The notes: a model not told the origin generated them from the sequence alone. Counted from the stretch's first letter, positions 35,327-44,377 are shown. The stretch is 62,369 nt of DNA from CAZTGZ01 sp044339595 (GCA_044339595.1 JBIIVF010000002.1:1-62369), one strand, 5' to 3'. Program-made: numbers and translations.

Positions 35327-35784
35327 TGGAAGTATTTAGGCTTTCTAGAGCTGCATTTGCGCAGGATTTATCCGGCAAAGGGGCTGCTTTAAGAGGTGCA
35401 CGATGGAATTCGAAAGGGGTTGAACTCATTTATACCGCCATGAACCGATCGTTGGCCATGGCTGAAGTTGCGGTACACCTTTCTTTGGCAACCCTTCCGG
35501 ACGATTATCAAATGATTACGATAACCCTTCCGGAAGATGTGACCATCGATGAAGTTGATTTAAACGAATTACCTTCAGATTGGAACGTGTTCCCACATCC
35601 GATTTCTACGCAAAAAATTGGAGATCAATTTGTTAGAGAAGGTAAATATGGTGTTTTGAAGATTCCGTCTTCTGTTACCAAAGGTGATTTTAATATCCTC
35701 ATTAATCCAAACCACCCTGATTTTAAAAGAATTGTCATACAATCGATAGAACCGTTTCCCTTTGATCGACGCATATTCAGATAA
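35326..35784 (+). CDS. RES-family NAD+ phosphorylase toxin
   Basis: This 152-residue RES-domain toxin belongs to the MbcT/ParT group, whose members degrade NAD+ (phosphorolysis) or modify proteins with ADP-ribose. The family's three name residues are visible: Arg26 in GARWNSKG, Glu47 in MAEVAVH, and Ser115 or Ser116 in LKIPSSV. All sit at normal spacing, so it is probably active. It is translationally coupled to its antitoxin by a one-base overlap, and follows an NAD-dependent sirtuin. Confidence 0.92.
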   Translation: MEVFRLSRAAFAQDLSGKGAALRGARWNSKGVELIYTAMNRSLAMAEVAVHLSLATLPDDYQMITITLPEDVTIDEVDLNELPSDWNVFPHPISTQKIGDQFVREGKYGVLKIPSSVTKGDFNILINPNHPDFKRIVIQSIEPFPFDRRIFR

Positions 35785-35797
35785 AACAGTTTATCCT

Positions 35798-36742
35798 TTA
35801 TTTCAGCAACCCGATTTCTCTCAGTCTTTCTTCCAGAAATTCACCGGCAGATATAGGTGAATAGGCTGCAGGTCTATCTTCAGATATGCATGACTCAAGA
35901 CAATCGAGCCTTACTTCTGATCTGGGATGCAGAAAGAAAGGAATGCTGTATCTGGGCTCTGACCATTTTTCTTTGGGTGGATTAACTACTCTGTGCGTAG
36001 TAGATTTAAAAACATTGTTCGTGAGACGCTCGAGCATATCTCCAACATTCACCACCACATGATCCGGAAGGGCCGTAACTGCGACCCAATTTCCTTTTTT
36101 ATCTAAAATTTCAAGCCCTTCGCTGCTGGCACCCATCAATAAGGTGATGAGGTTAATATCTTCATGTGCACCTGCCCGTACAGCAGAATCTGGATCTGAT
36201 AGAATAGGCGCATAATGAATTGGGCGCAATATGCTGTTCCCGTTTTTTATTTTTTGATCGAAATAATCTTCCTCCAAGCCAAGATACAATGCCATGGCTC
36301 TCAGCATATATTGTCCTGTTTTTTCAAGTGCCCGGTAAGCATCCATCGCCGCTTCATAGAACTGAGGAGCTTCATCCACTTTCATATTGATAGGGTATCC
36401 GAATAAAGCCGGATCTTCATCTACTATTTCTTGTCCAAAGTGGTAGAATTCTTTTAAATCTCCTTTAGCGCTGTTTTTCGCATGTTCTTTGCCAAATGAA
36501 GTGTATCCTCGCTGACCGGCCAATCCTTCAATTTGGTATTTTCTTTTTATGTCTTCCTCAAGATCGAAAAACTCTTTCGTAAAACGATATAAATCTGCGG
36601 ATGTTTTTTCATCTAAAAAATGATTTTTAACGGCCGCGAATCCAATTTCGGCATAAGCACTTCCAAGTTGTTGTACAAACAAATCTTTTTGTTCAGAGGT
36701 GCCGTTTAGAAAAAGATTTAAATCGAGGGATGGGATATTCAT
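35798..36742 (-). CDS. 2-oxoglutarate/Fe(II) oxygenase (IPNS family)
   Basis: This 314-residue enzyme is a non-haem iron oxygenase of the isopenicillin N synthase-like family. The DIOX_N domain is followed by the jelly-roll core with the iron ligands: His and Asp in AHEDINLITLL and the second His in STTHRVVNPP. The 2-oxoglutarate-binding Arg-x-Ser is in EPRYSIPFF. Substrate is unknown; despite the family name nothing here points to beta-lactam synthesis. It stands 44 bases before pabB, on the same strand but upstream in transcription, so the two may share a transcript. Confidence 0.88.
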   Translation of the reverse strand: MNIPSLDLNLFLNGTSEQKDLFVQQLGSAYAEIGFAAVKNHFLDEKTSADLYRFTKEFFDLEEDIKRKYQIEGLAGQRGYTSFGKEHAKNSAKGDLKEFYHFGQEIVDEDPALFGYPINMKVDEAPQFYEAAMDAYRALEKTGQYMLRAMALYLGLEEDYFDQKIKNGNSILRPIHYAPILSDPDSAVRAGAHEDINLITLLMGASSEGLEILDKKGNWVAVTALPDHVVVNVGDMLERLTNNVFKSTTHRVVNPPKEKWSEPRYSIPFFLHPRSEVRLDCLESCISEDRPAAYSPISAGEFLEERLREIGLLK

Positions 36743-36786
36743 AAGGCGATGTTTTAAACGGTAAACCTAATTAATTTCTGACATTA

Positions 36787-38076
36787 TTATTTTACGGATA
36801 GCAGTAAATAGCGCGCTTTGAGCAAACTTTCTTCATATTCCTGCAGTGGGTCAGAGTCAATGGTGATCGCACCCCCTGCCATCACAGACAAGTAATCTGT
36901 TTTTCGGTTATAGACAAAACTCCTGATGACCACATTGAAATCGAAGTCTCCATTCGGGGAGATATATCCAAAAGCACCTGAATACCAACCTCGAGCATTT
37001 TCTTCTAACTCGTCTATCAATTTCATCGCAGCTATTTTGGGAGCTCCGGTCATACTGCCCATGGGGAATGCATTTTTTAAGGATTGGAGCAATGTCAAAT
37101 GCTCATTTTCAATACCCTCGATGGTCGAAATCAATTGATGAACCCTCGGAAATGAATAAATCCCAAAGAGCTCTTTAACCTGGATACTGCCTGTTAAACA
37201 GCTTCTGGCAAAATCGTTTCGCACGAGATCTACAATCATCACATTTTCGGCTTTTTCCTTTTCTGAAGTGCTCAACTTTTGCTTCTCAGCGGCATCTTCT
37301 TCAGGGTCATCTCTGCGCGGTGCAGTTCCTTTGATGGGCTGTGATATCAAACGCTGTCCTCTTCTTTGAAGAAACCGTTCCGGACTGCAACCTATTAAAT
37401 TCCAATCATTTAAGCAGAAGTAAGCTGCAAATGGAGCAGGACTTTCATGTCGAATTTTTTCAAACAATCGGATTGGGGTTTTCAAATTGGCCGGACATGC
37501 ATGAAATTCGTGACAATAATTAAGTTCATAAACATTTCCTTCCAGAATCTGCTCTTTGATACTTTCCACTTTTTCTACGTACCGATCTCTATCAACATTA
37601 TGAACAAACAAGGGCTCTTCTGAAAAAGCGGAATTAGGTCGATGGCGCGGAATCTCCAAAAAACGGTTTAAATCCTGAACATCCCAACTATGACTCATCC
37701 AAAAAATTTCGCCTGCATTATTGACAATAATGAGATGTTCCGGAACAAAAAATGCAGCCGGAGGGGTTTGAGTCGGGTGCGGATTTTGACTTTTTAAATC
37801 TTCCAGACTGTTTTTTAGGTCGTACGAAAATATGCCAAAAATCCAATCTTCATGGGCTTTATGAAATGCCATGATCTCCTCAAAAGCATTTTGTTCATTC
37901 GGTATGATTTCGGCATGCTTGCCCCAGGCAATCAACATCTGATATTGTTGAATGCTGGCTGCAGAAGGCATATCGCAACTATCACAAATGGCCACATGGG
38001 TTTCTGATGCCAAGAACGGAATTAGCCAAGATCTTAGCTCCTTCACGGTTAAGTTAAGATGCTCAATCTTGCGCAT
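36787..38076 (-). CDS. pabB: Aminodeoxychorismate synthase component I
   Basis: This 429-residue chorismate-using enzyme makes 4-amino-4-deoxychorismate for folate. The chorismate-binding domain has the PIKGTAPRRDDPEED motif; Lys in PIKGT is the PabB-type residue (anthranilate synthase has PIAGT). VMIVDLVRNDFARSC, GSMTGAPKIAAM and VMAGGAITIDSDP are also typical. The N-terminal domain is shorter than in E. coli. I start it at ATG 38076, which overlaps the uvrC end by 14 bases; a start at 38124 would lie deeper in uvrC. Confidence 0.92.
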   Translation of the reverse strand: MRKIEHLNLTVKELRSWLIPFLASETHVAICDSCDMPSAASIQQYQMLIAWGKHAEIIPNEQNAFEEIMAFHKAHEDWIFGIFSYDLKNSLEDLKSQNPHPTQTPPAAFFVPEHLIIVNNAGEIFWMSHSWDVQDLNRFLEIPRHRPNSAFSEEPLFVHNVDRDRYVEKVESIKEQILEGNVYELNYCHEFHACPANLKTPIRLFEKIRHESPAPFAAYFCLNDWNLIGCSPERFLQRRGQRLISQPIKGTAPRRDDPEEDAAEKQKLSTSEKEKAENVMIVDLVRNDFARSCLTGSIQVKELFGIYSFPRVHQLISTIEGIENEHLTLLQSLKNAFPMGSMTGAPKIAAMKLIDELEENARGWYSGAFGYISPNGDFDFNVVIRSFVYNRKTDYLSVMAGGAITIDSDPLQEYEESLLKARYLLLSVK

Positions 38077-39871
38077 GGTGAGCGTGGTAATGATTAAATA
38101 CGATTGCTGCCCGCGCATTGCCAATGGCCAATGACAATTCTTCCATACCGGCTTCTCTGATTTTTTTAAGGCTCTTAAACTTTCGCAACAGCAATTGTAT
38201 GGATTCTTCGCCTATGCCAGGAATAGCCTCTAATTCTGAGGATAGTCCACCTTTGTTTCTGCGTTTACGGTGATGGGTGATGCCAAAGCGATGCGCCTCG
38301 TCGCGCATTTGTTGGATTATTTTTAAAGTCTCCGATTTTTTATCGAGATGCAACGGCACAGGATCTTCCGGATAAAATAATTCTTCCAGTTTCTTAGCAA
38401 TTCCAATGACGGCAACTTTTCCATAAATGCCAACTTCTTTCATGGCATCTACTGCTGCGGAAAGTTGTCCTTTTCCTCCATCCACTACAATCAATTGAGG
38501 AAGCGGTTCTTGTTCCTGCAGAACTTTGCTGTATCTGCGCGATATAACTTCCCGCATGGTGGCAAAATCATCCGGTCCGATGACCGTTTTTACATTAAAA
38601 TGTCGGTAGTCTTTTTTAGCCGGCTTACCATCCTTAAAAACCACACAGGCAGAAACGGCATAATCACCATGAAAATTAGAATTGTCGAAACACTCTATAT
38701 GGGCAGGTAACTCAGTTAATCTAAGATCTTGTTTCATTTGTGTAAGCAAGCGCTCTACCCTAAATTCAGGATTGAGTTTTTCGTATTGACTGATGCGATC
38801 TTTTCGGAATAGCATCGCATTTTTTTTACTCAATTCGAGCAATTTGAGTTTCTCTCCGCCTTTAGGCACGGTAATTTTGAAATTTCCGGGTGAGAATTCA
38901 GGATAAAACGGCAACACCACTTCATCTATATCTGTGCCATAAAGATGGTGAATTTCAGACATGGCGAATTGTAGAATTTCCTCCGGTTGTTCATCCAGTA
39001 TCTTTTTACATTCAATGGTGCGCGTTTGAATGACCATGCCATCTACCACCCTAAGGAAATTTACAAATGCAAACTTGTTGTCAGTATCTAGATTAAATAC
39101 ATCGATATTTCCGGAGAGATGATTCGCAACGACACTGTTGCTTCTGAATTTTTCGAGCAATTCAATTTTATCCTTGAATTGGGCGGCTTCTTCAAATCTG
39201 AATGCTTCAGCGGCTTCCAACATTTCTGCTTTCAGATGATTCTTTACTTCTCCCAGTTTACCTCGTAAGACGTACTTTATATTCTGTATACTTTCAAGAT
39301 AATCTGCTTCAGTTTGCTTGTCCTCACAAGGACCTTTGCAGTTTCCTAAATGATATTCGAGACAGACTGCGAATTTGCCGCTATCTATATTTTTTTTAGT
39401 TAAGGCAAGATTGCAATTTCTGATCGGATAGAGTTGCTTTACAAAGTCGAGCACAAAATGCATGGCTCTTACGGATGCATAGGGTCCGAAATAATCTGAA
39501 CCATCTGCAACCGGTTGTCTGGTCGGGAATACCTTCGGGAATCGCTCTTTAGTGATGCGGATGAGCGGATAGGTTTTATCGTCTTTCAGGTTTATATTAT
39601 ACCTGGGCTGAAATTCCTTGATCAGATTATTTTCGAGCAAAAGTGCTTCGGTTTCAGAATCAACCACCGTAAACTCGATATGTCGAATTTTTGATACCAA
39701 CACCCGGGTTTTCCCGTTGTCGTGTTGCTTTGAGAAATAGCTACTGACGCGTTTTTTTAAATTTTTCGCCTTGCCAACATACAAGATGCGCTGCTCATCA
39801 TCAAAGTATTTATACACCCCCGGCAAATCAGGAAGCCGGGTAATGAAATCTTTCATTTCAGCATCTTTCAT
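38063..39871 (-). CDS. uvrC: Excinuclease ABC subunit C
   Basis: This is the nuclease of nucleotide-excision repair, making both cuts beside the lesion. Its 602 residues have the GIY-YIG domain (LPGVYKYFDDEQRILYVGKAKNLKKR), a UVR motif (about residues 205-240, EAAQFKDKIELLEKF), the RNase H-like endonuclease domain (ECFDNSNFHG and VDGGKGQL), and two C-terminal helix-hairpin-helix motifs (IPGIGEESIQLLL). The start at 39871 gives a 4-base ATGA overlap with the upstream hydrolase gene. Confidence 0.96.
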   Translation of the reverse strand: MKDAEMKDFITRLPDLPGVYKYFDDEQRILYVGKAKNLKKRVSSYFSKQHDNGKTRVLVSKIRHIEFTVVDSETEALLLENNLIKEFQPRYNINLKDDKTYPLIRITKERFPKVFPTRQPVADGSDYFGPYASVRAMHFVLDFVKQLYPIRNCNLALTKKNIDSGKFAVCLEYHLGNCKGPCEDKQTEADYLESIQNIKYVLRGKLGEVKNHLKAEMLEAAEAFRFEEAAQFKDKIELLEKFRSNSVVANHLSGNIDVFNLDTDNKFAFVNFLRVVDGMVIQTRTIECKKILDEQPEEILQFAMSEIHHLYGTDIDEVVLPFYPEFSPGNFKITVPKGGEKLKLLELSKKNAMLFRKDRISQYEKLNPEFRVERLLTQMKQDLRLTELPAHIECFDNSNFHGDYAVSACVVFKDGKPAKKDYRHFNVKTVIGPDDFATMREVISRRYSKVLQEQEPLPQLIVVDGGKGQLSAAVDAMKEVGIYGKVAVIGIAKKLEELFYPEDPVPLHLDKKSETLKIIQQMRDEAHRFGITHHRKRRNKGGLSSELEAIPGIGEESIQLLLRKFKSLKKIREAGMEELSLAIGNARAAIVFNHYHAHHAQD

Positions 39872-40527
39872 CTTTTGATTTGTTCTGAAAGCCAAGTTTC
39901 TATCATAGGGTTGAGCTCCGGCCAGGCATATAAAGTCAGGTCGTGTCTTCCTTCAATCACTTTTGCATCCGGAATTTTTGATGGCGGGAATAATTCATCT
40001 TTCGCCCCATTGATATGCAGATAGGGGACCTCCGGCTTTACTTGCTCCCAGTTCACAACCTGCTCCGTGGCCCATTCACCAAACTTTTCGGATGTGTTTT
40101 GAAGCATGATATTGAAAAGATCAAAATCATGGTCAGATTTGAAATACATGCGGGCTCTGGGCATCATTTTCTTAAAAAGGCTAAAACCGGGTAACGGTAT
40201 ATGTTTGCCCAAACGCATCCATGATCGCATTTCAGAGGAGCATTTTATGGTAGAAAGATAGATGATTCCCTGAGGTTTGATGAGATGAGCGATCTCAGTG
40301 GAAATCATGCCTCCAAGTGAAATACCCATCAGAAAAAATGGATGATTTAAGTCAATGGAGGCAGATAATCTGCGGGCATATTGGCTAAAATTTTCATGCT
40401 CAAGCGGTTCAATGAAATCGAGGTAATGAACAGAAACCAAATCAGATTTAAACCCGGAGAACAATCTTCGGTCTGCGCCCAATCCGGGTAAACAATATAG
40501 ATTTGGAATCAACCCTTGGTTAGCCAT
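39868..40527 (-). CDS. Alpha/beta hydrolase
   Basis: This 219-residue protein has the alpha/beta hydrolase fold with the nucleophile elbow GISLGG (Ser), a possible acid in NGAKDELFPP and a C-terminal His in EGRHDLTLY. The triad order Ser-Asp-His fits. No cap domain is obvious and the substrate cannot be named. It overlaps pepP by 8 bases and uvrC by 4 bases, inside a tightly packed operon. Confidence 0.82.
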   Translation of the reverse strand: MANQGLIPNLYCLPGLGADRRLFSGFKSDLVSVHYLDFIEPLEHENFSQYARRLSASIDLNHPFFLMGISLGGMISTEIAHLIKPQGIIYLSTIKCSSEMRSWMRLGKHIPLPGFSLFKKMMPRARMYFKSDHDFDLFNIMLQNTSEKFGEWATEQVVNWEQVKPEVPYLHINGAKDELFPPSKIPDAKVIEGRHDLTLYAWPELNPMIETWLSEQIKR

Positions 40528-41815
40528 TCATGATGGTTTCAATTTCTTCTACTTCAATGGGCATGGATATTTCATCCATTAAATCGATATAGCCATTCTT
40601 CGTAATGAGAATGTTGTTTTCGATGCGAACACCAATACCTTCTTCTTTAATATAAATACCCGGTTCACAGGTGAATAGATTTCCGGCTTGCATGGGTTCA
40701 TAACGCATTCCGCTATCATGTACATCTACTCCCAGAAAATGTGAAGTGCCGTGCATGAAATACTTTTTATAGGCAGGCCAGGCCGGATCTTGTTTTTTGA
40801 TTTCGTCTAATGTGATGAGTTTTAAGTCGACCAATTCTTTCTCCATCATTTCACCAACCACTTTATGATATTCCATCAGCATGGTTCCGGGTTTGAGCAA
40901 TTGAGTGGCACCTCTCATGACCCTTAAAACAGCATTATACACATCTTTTTGTCTGGAGGAGAATTTTCCGTTGGCCGGCAAGCAACGGGTCATATCACTG
41001 GCATAGTTGGCATAGTCAACACCGCAATCTACTAAGATGAGGTGTCCGTCTTCTACTTGTTTGTTATTTTCGATATAGTGCAATACGCATGCATTGGGTC
41101 CACTGCCTACAATGGGTTCAAAGGAGTGGCCGTTGGCTCTGTTGCGAATATACTCATGGATGAGTTCGGCTTCAATTTCATGCTCCCATACGCCGGGTTT
41201 GGTGAATTTAAGGATTCTTTCCCAACCTTTTTTGCTGATACCGATGGCTTTTCTGTGCAATTCAATTTCATAGTCCGATTTAACAGACCTCAAACGTTGT
41301 AATGTTTTACCGGCACGTTGATATTGATGAAGTGGATAAAGTTTTTGGATTTCAAGGGCAAAGTCCAGGGCTTTATAAGGAGATTTGTGGGCATATCGAT
41401 CATTTTCATTCAAGGGAAGGCAGATAGTGTCGGCCATGTTGATAATCGGACGGAGGGTGTCCATATAGCCCTGATTCCAGAAAATATTCGGAATTCCGGA
41501 AGCGTGTGCGGCTTCTTGCTTGGTGTATTTATGTCCTTCCCAAACTGCAATTTTTTCATTGGTTTCGGTTAAAAACAGACATGCGCGATATTCAGGAATC
41601 GGACAATCCGGAAAAAGGACCAACACAGAGTATTCCTGATCAATGCCACACAACCAGAAAAAGTCGGAGTTCTGTTTAAATTTATAGTGGGCATCTCCAT
41701 TCCAAACATATTGATAATTCGAGTGAAAGATGGCGATGGTGCCCGGCGTCATTTGATCGGTAAAGCGTTTCCGGTTATGAATAAAAAGTTGAGAGTCGGG
41801 TTGTTCGTATTTCAT
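40520..41815 (-). CDS. pepP: Xaa-Pro aminopeptidase (aminopeptidase P)
   Basis: This metallopeptidase removes the N-terminal residue before proline. Its 431 residues contain an AMP_N domain (WNGDAHYKFKQNSDFFWLCG) and a pita-bread M24 domain whose five metal ligands are visible: Asp in LVDCGVDY, Asp in ASDMTRCL, His in HGTSHFLGVDVHD, Glu in TCEPGIY and Glu in GVRIENN. The start at 41815 is preferred over 41854; a near-consensus -7 sequence (TTACTTTG) ends 5 bases before this ATG. It heads the pepP-hydrolase-uvrC-pabB operon. Confidence 0.93.
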   Translation of the reverse strand: MKYEQPDSQLFIHNRKRFTDQMTPGTIAIFHSNYQYVWNGDAHYKFKQNSDFFWLCGIDQEYSVLVLFPDCPIPEYRACLFLTETNEKIAVWEGHKYTKQEAAHASGIPNIFWNQGYMDTLRPIINMADTICLPLNENDRYAHKSPYKALDFALEIQKLYPLHQYQRAGKTLQRLRSVKSDYEIELHRKAIGISKKGWERILKFTKPGVWEHEIEAELIHEYIRNRANGHSFEPIVGSGPNACVLHYIENNKQVEDGHLILVDCGVDYANYASDMTRCLPANGKFSSRQKDVYNAVLRVMRGATQLLKPGTMLMEYHKVVGEMMEKELVDLKLITLDEIKKQDPAWPAYKKYFMHGTSHFLGVDVHDSGMRYEPMQAGNLFTCEPGIYIKEEGIGVRIENNILITKNGYIDLMDEISMPIEVEEIETIMNG

Positions 41816-41927
41816 GAAGGCAAAGTAAGTGATTGGCGGTGGTAAATCAAACAATCACGGATTCTGAACGTAATATTTATGGGTGACATCTCGCAACTAT
41901 ATCGGTGCTTGATCTTGTATTTGAGCT

Positions 41928-41961
41928 AAAAAAAAAAGCTGCCTTACATCGGTAAGACAGC
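41928..41961 (-). terminator. Rho-independent terminator after peroxiredoxin gene
   Basis: On the minus strand a stem of 10 bp with one mismatch (arms GCTGTCTTAC and GTAAGGCAGC, 4-base loop) is followed by a run of ten T. It lies 26 bases after the peroxiredoxin stop. Confidence 0.85.
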
Positions 41962-41986
41962 CTTGATCTTATATTTCGCTAGAAAA

Positions 41987-42619
41987 TCAGTGTTTGCTGA
42001 GATAATTGGCTACCCCTTCGTGTGTAGCTTTCATAGCGTCTTTGCCTTCTTCCCAGTTGGCAGGACAAACTTCACCATACTCATCGAGGTGCTTCAAAGC
42101 ATCCAACATGCGCAAGGCTTCATTCACATTTCTGCCCAAAGGCAAATCGTTTACAATCTGATGGCGAACTTTACCGTTTTTGTCGATCAGGAATAATCCG
42201 CGGTATGCTACCATAGCACCGGTGGCTTCCAACAAACCATCTTCATTATATCCATAATCACCGGCCAGAATGCCATAATTGGTAGTAATAGTTTTAGTGG
42301 TATCCGCAACAATCGGGTAAGTAATTCCTTGAATTCCTCCTGCCTCTTTGCTCATCTGAAGCCAACCCCAGTGACTTTCCTCGGTGTCAGTGCTGCATGC
42401 AACTACTGCACAACCTTTGGCATGAAATTCCGCCAATTTATCCTGAAAAGCATGCAATTCTGTTGGACAAACGAAAGTGAAATCTTTCGGATAGAAAAAG
42501 AAAATTACATACTGATCGCCGAGATACTGCTCTAATGAGAAATTATGTACTACTTCCTCACCGTTCACCACTGCAGGTGCTTTGAATAACGGAGCTTGTT
42601 TTCCTACTAATACTGTCAT
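41987..42619 (-). CDS. 2-Cys peroxiredoxin (AhpC/Prx1 type)
   Basis: This thiol peroxidase reduces hydrogen peroxide and organic peroxides. Its 210 residues have the peroxidatic Cys in DFTFVCPTEL, the Arg/Thr environment typical of AhpC/Prx1, and a resolving Cys in GEVCPANW near residue 168. No AhpF-like reductase is next to it, so it is probably recycled by thioredoxin. It has its own -7 box and terminator, so it is a monocistronic unit. Confidence 0.95.
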   Translation of the reverse strand: MTVLVGKQAPLFKAPAVVNGEEVVHNFSLEQYLGDQYVIFFFYPKDFTFVCPTELHAFQDKLAEFHAKGCAVVACSTDTEESHWGWLQMSKEAGGIQGITYPIVADTTKTITTNYGILAGDYGYNEDGLLEATGAMVAYRGLFLIDKNGKVRHQIVNDLPLGRNVNEALRMLDALKHLDEYGEVCPANWEEGKDAMKATHEGVANYLSKH

Positions 42620-42645
42620 GATTTAAATTGATTTTATTACGGGTG

Positions 42646-42653
42646 CAAATTTA
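42646..42653 (-). promoter_or_regulatory. Predicted -7 box for peroxiredoxin gene
   Basis: The minus strand reads TAAATTTG, an exact match 26 bases upstream of the ATG. No OxyR-like palindrome was recognised beside it. Confidence 0.55.
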
Positions 42654-42734
42654 GATTTTGTTCACTTCTAACACATCTCCACGTTCAATTGTTCGTATAT
42701 TTTTTTCTTATCAGGAGATTTTATTTTTTTATCA

Positions 42735-42765
42735 TTTGTTTAAATCAATTTCTTGACTATCTTTG
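42735..42765 (+). promoter_or_regulatory. Full -33/-7 promoter for MORN-type gene
   Basis: TTTG (42735-42738) and TATCTTTG (42758-42765) are separated by 19 bases, the canonical Bacteroidota housekeeping-sigma promoter. It is the most complete promoter seen in the window. The start codon used is ATG 42801, 35 bases downstream. Confidence 0.75.
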
Positions 42766-42800
42766 TTAAGAAATTGTTAACACAAGATAAATTGAAAGTT

Positions 42801-43262
42801 ATGAAAAAGGAAATGTTCGTGTTTGTGATGGTGTTGTTTTCATCTGCTTTGTTTGCTCAGCATGATATGGCTTATGTCGATAATCAATTTGTCGACAGAA
42901 ACGGAATTCCGGTTACCGGAGAATATAAAATCACGTATGCGCCGAATGAAGTATCGGCTGATGTGCGTTTGGTAAGTGGAGTTATGAACGGACCGGCTGT
43001 GTATTTCTATTCAAATGGAGATATTAAGGAAGTGGCGAATTATGCCAATGGCCTAAAAAGCGGTGAAGTAATTCGTTACGCTGAAAATGGAAATATTCTT
43101 ATGCAGGCGCATTACCTGGATGGTAAAAAAGATGGCGTTTGGAAATTTTGGGATATCAACGGCAATCTCCGCATGAAGATTTCCTATACCAATGGTGAAA
43201 AATCAGGGGTTTGGAAACAATGGGATGAACGCGGTATCATAACCCTGAAAAAAAGATTCTAA
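42801..43262 (+). CDS. MORN-repeat (YwqK-type) secreted protein
   Basis: This 153-residue protein has a signal peptide (MKKEMFVFVMVLFSSALFAQ) and several MORN-like repeats in the C-terminal half (GPAVYFYSNGDIKEVANYANGLKSG, DGKKDGVWKFWDINGNLRMKISYTNGEKSG). It resembles the YwqK family, which is named after an antitoxin, but no toxin lies beside it here, so antitoxin function is doubtful. In Bacteroidota such repeats are frequent in periplasmic or surface proteins. An upstream in-frame TTG at 42753 is rejected because the promoter lies inside that frame. Confidence 0.82.
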   Translation: MKKEMFVFVMVLFSSALFAQHDMAYVDNQFVDRNGIPVTGEYKITYAPNEVSADVRLVSGVMNGPAVYFYSNGDIKEVANYANGLKSGEVIRYAENGNILMQAHYLDGKKDGVWKFWDINGNLRMKISYTNGEKSGVWKQWDERGIITLKKRF

Positions 43263-43833
43263 ATTCGAAAGGATTATCCGTTTTCTTTCCGAAAGTAAAG
43301 GTCAGCTGGGTGAGATGGCCTTGAATATTAATTGAGTTTTCTGATAATGAAGTGCATTCATGAATCATTGCAGAATCTGGCCTGCGGGTGGGAATTGGCC
43401 TTATTTGTCTTTTCGTGATCCGCTAGGTTATGGTGGCGTGAAAACCGATGATCCCATTGAGCAGAAAATACAGCGATGGGCGAACGACGATTGAACTCCG
43501 GTTTCATTTCTTTATATCGACTGACTAGCAAACTCAGGTAACCCAATTAAATATTAGAAGTGGCTCCCATCGTGGAAAGCGCCGCCATGGCTGTAGCGGA
43601 TAGAAAAGAGAAATACAGCCTTGACTTTTTTTGCTTCGTTTTTTTTGTCAAGAAAAAAAATGAAGTGGGGGTGCAATGCATATTTTCATTGTGAAATGAT
43701 GTTTGGGCAAAGCCCTGAAAATGTAATTACTGATATAGTCAATCATTCTGATGAGTTGATTGTGTCATATCTTTTCAATTTATAATTAATTGTAATTTTT
43801 TAGGTAAGCATGCGAATAACCATTAAATTCTAA
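43263..43833. other. 570-bp gene-poor stretch with AT hairpin
   Basis: No gene is called here. A minus-strand frame at 43358-43546 (62 codons, contains NRRSPIAVFSAQWDHRF) and a plus-strand frame at 43560-43694 (44 codons from GTG, contains MAVADRKEKYSL) are open but have no promoter, signal or known motif. A strong hairpin lies at 43634-43665: arms CTTCGTTTTTTTT and AAAAAAAATGAAG with one mismatch and the loop GTCAAG, preceded by CTTGAC. It may be a remnant of a repeated intergenic element. Confidence 0.4.
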
Positions 43834-44364
43834 TTAGAATTCCTGAATATCTCCGTAAAAACTGAGATAGGATCGGGCCAAATCTACATAAACGGAGGCG
43901 TTCTTGCGAATGGCTTCAATGGCACGGTCATCCAATGTTTTTATGACTTTGCCCGGACTCCCCAGAACCATAGAATAAGGTGGTATGATCGTATTCGCTG
44001 TAATCAGGGTATTTGCGCCGATGATACAGAATTCGCCAATTTGAGCGTCATTTAGGATCGTACTGTGCATTCCCACCAAAACGTGATGACCGATTCTGGC
44101 TCCATGCACCAGGGCCAAATGTCCCACAATACATTCATCGCCGATGATGGCCGGACATCCCGGATCTACATGTACCACAGCATTATCTTGAATATTGGTG
44201 CGTTGTCCTATATCGATCCGGTCGCTGTCCGCACGCAGAACAGCGCCAAACCAAACTGAACTTTCATCGCCAAGGGTCACATGACCGATGGTTGTTGCAT
44301 TGGGTGCGATAAATACATTTTTGCCTTTCTGCACTTGTTTGGATAATATTGCTGTGAGGTCCAT
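43834..44364 (-). CDS. Gamma-class carbonic anhydrase-like protein
   Basis: This 176-residue left-handed beta-helix protein of the hexapeptide-repeat family resembles gamma carbonic anhydrases (Cam/YrdA/PaaY). The zinc His are in VHVDPG and in GHLALVHGARIGHH; VWFGAVLRAD is typical. Activity is not certain, as many family members lack it. The start is ATG 44364: an exact -7 box (44369-44376) lies 4 bases upstream, and the longer frame to 44499 would run through it and into hutI. Confidence 0.9.
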   Translation of the reverse strand: MDLTAILSKQVQKGKNVFIAPNATTIGHVTLGDESSVWFGAVLRADSDRIDIGQRTNIQDNAVVHVDPGCPAIIGDECIVGHLALVHGARIGHHVLVGMHSTILNDAQIGEFCIIGANTLITANTIIPPYSMVLGSPGKVIKTLDDRAIEAIRKNASVYVDLARSYLSFYGDIQEF

Positions 44365-44368
44365 GATC

Positions 44369-44376
44369 CAAAAATA
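44369..44376 (-). promoter_or_regulatory. -7 box 4 nt before carbonic anhydrase start
   Basis: The minus strand reads TATTTTTG, an exact TAnnTTTG match 4 bases before ATG 44364. It predicts a nearly leaderless transcript. The divergent hutI ATG (44378) begins one base beyond the box, so the two genes' 5' ends are back to back. Confidence 0.55.
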
Positions 44377-44377
44377 C

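Noticed and set aside
41918..41966. Possible small RNA with hairpin
   Set aside because: The hairpin plus T run on the minus strand is fully explained as the terminator of the peroxiredoxin gene.
42753..42800. N-terminal extension of the MORN-type protein from TTG 42753
   Set aside because: This stretch contains the -7 box, and ATG 42801 begins a proper signal peptide.
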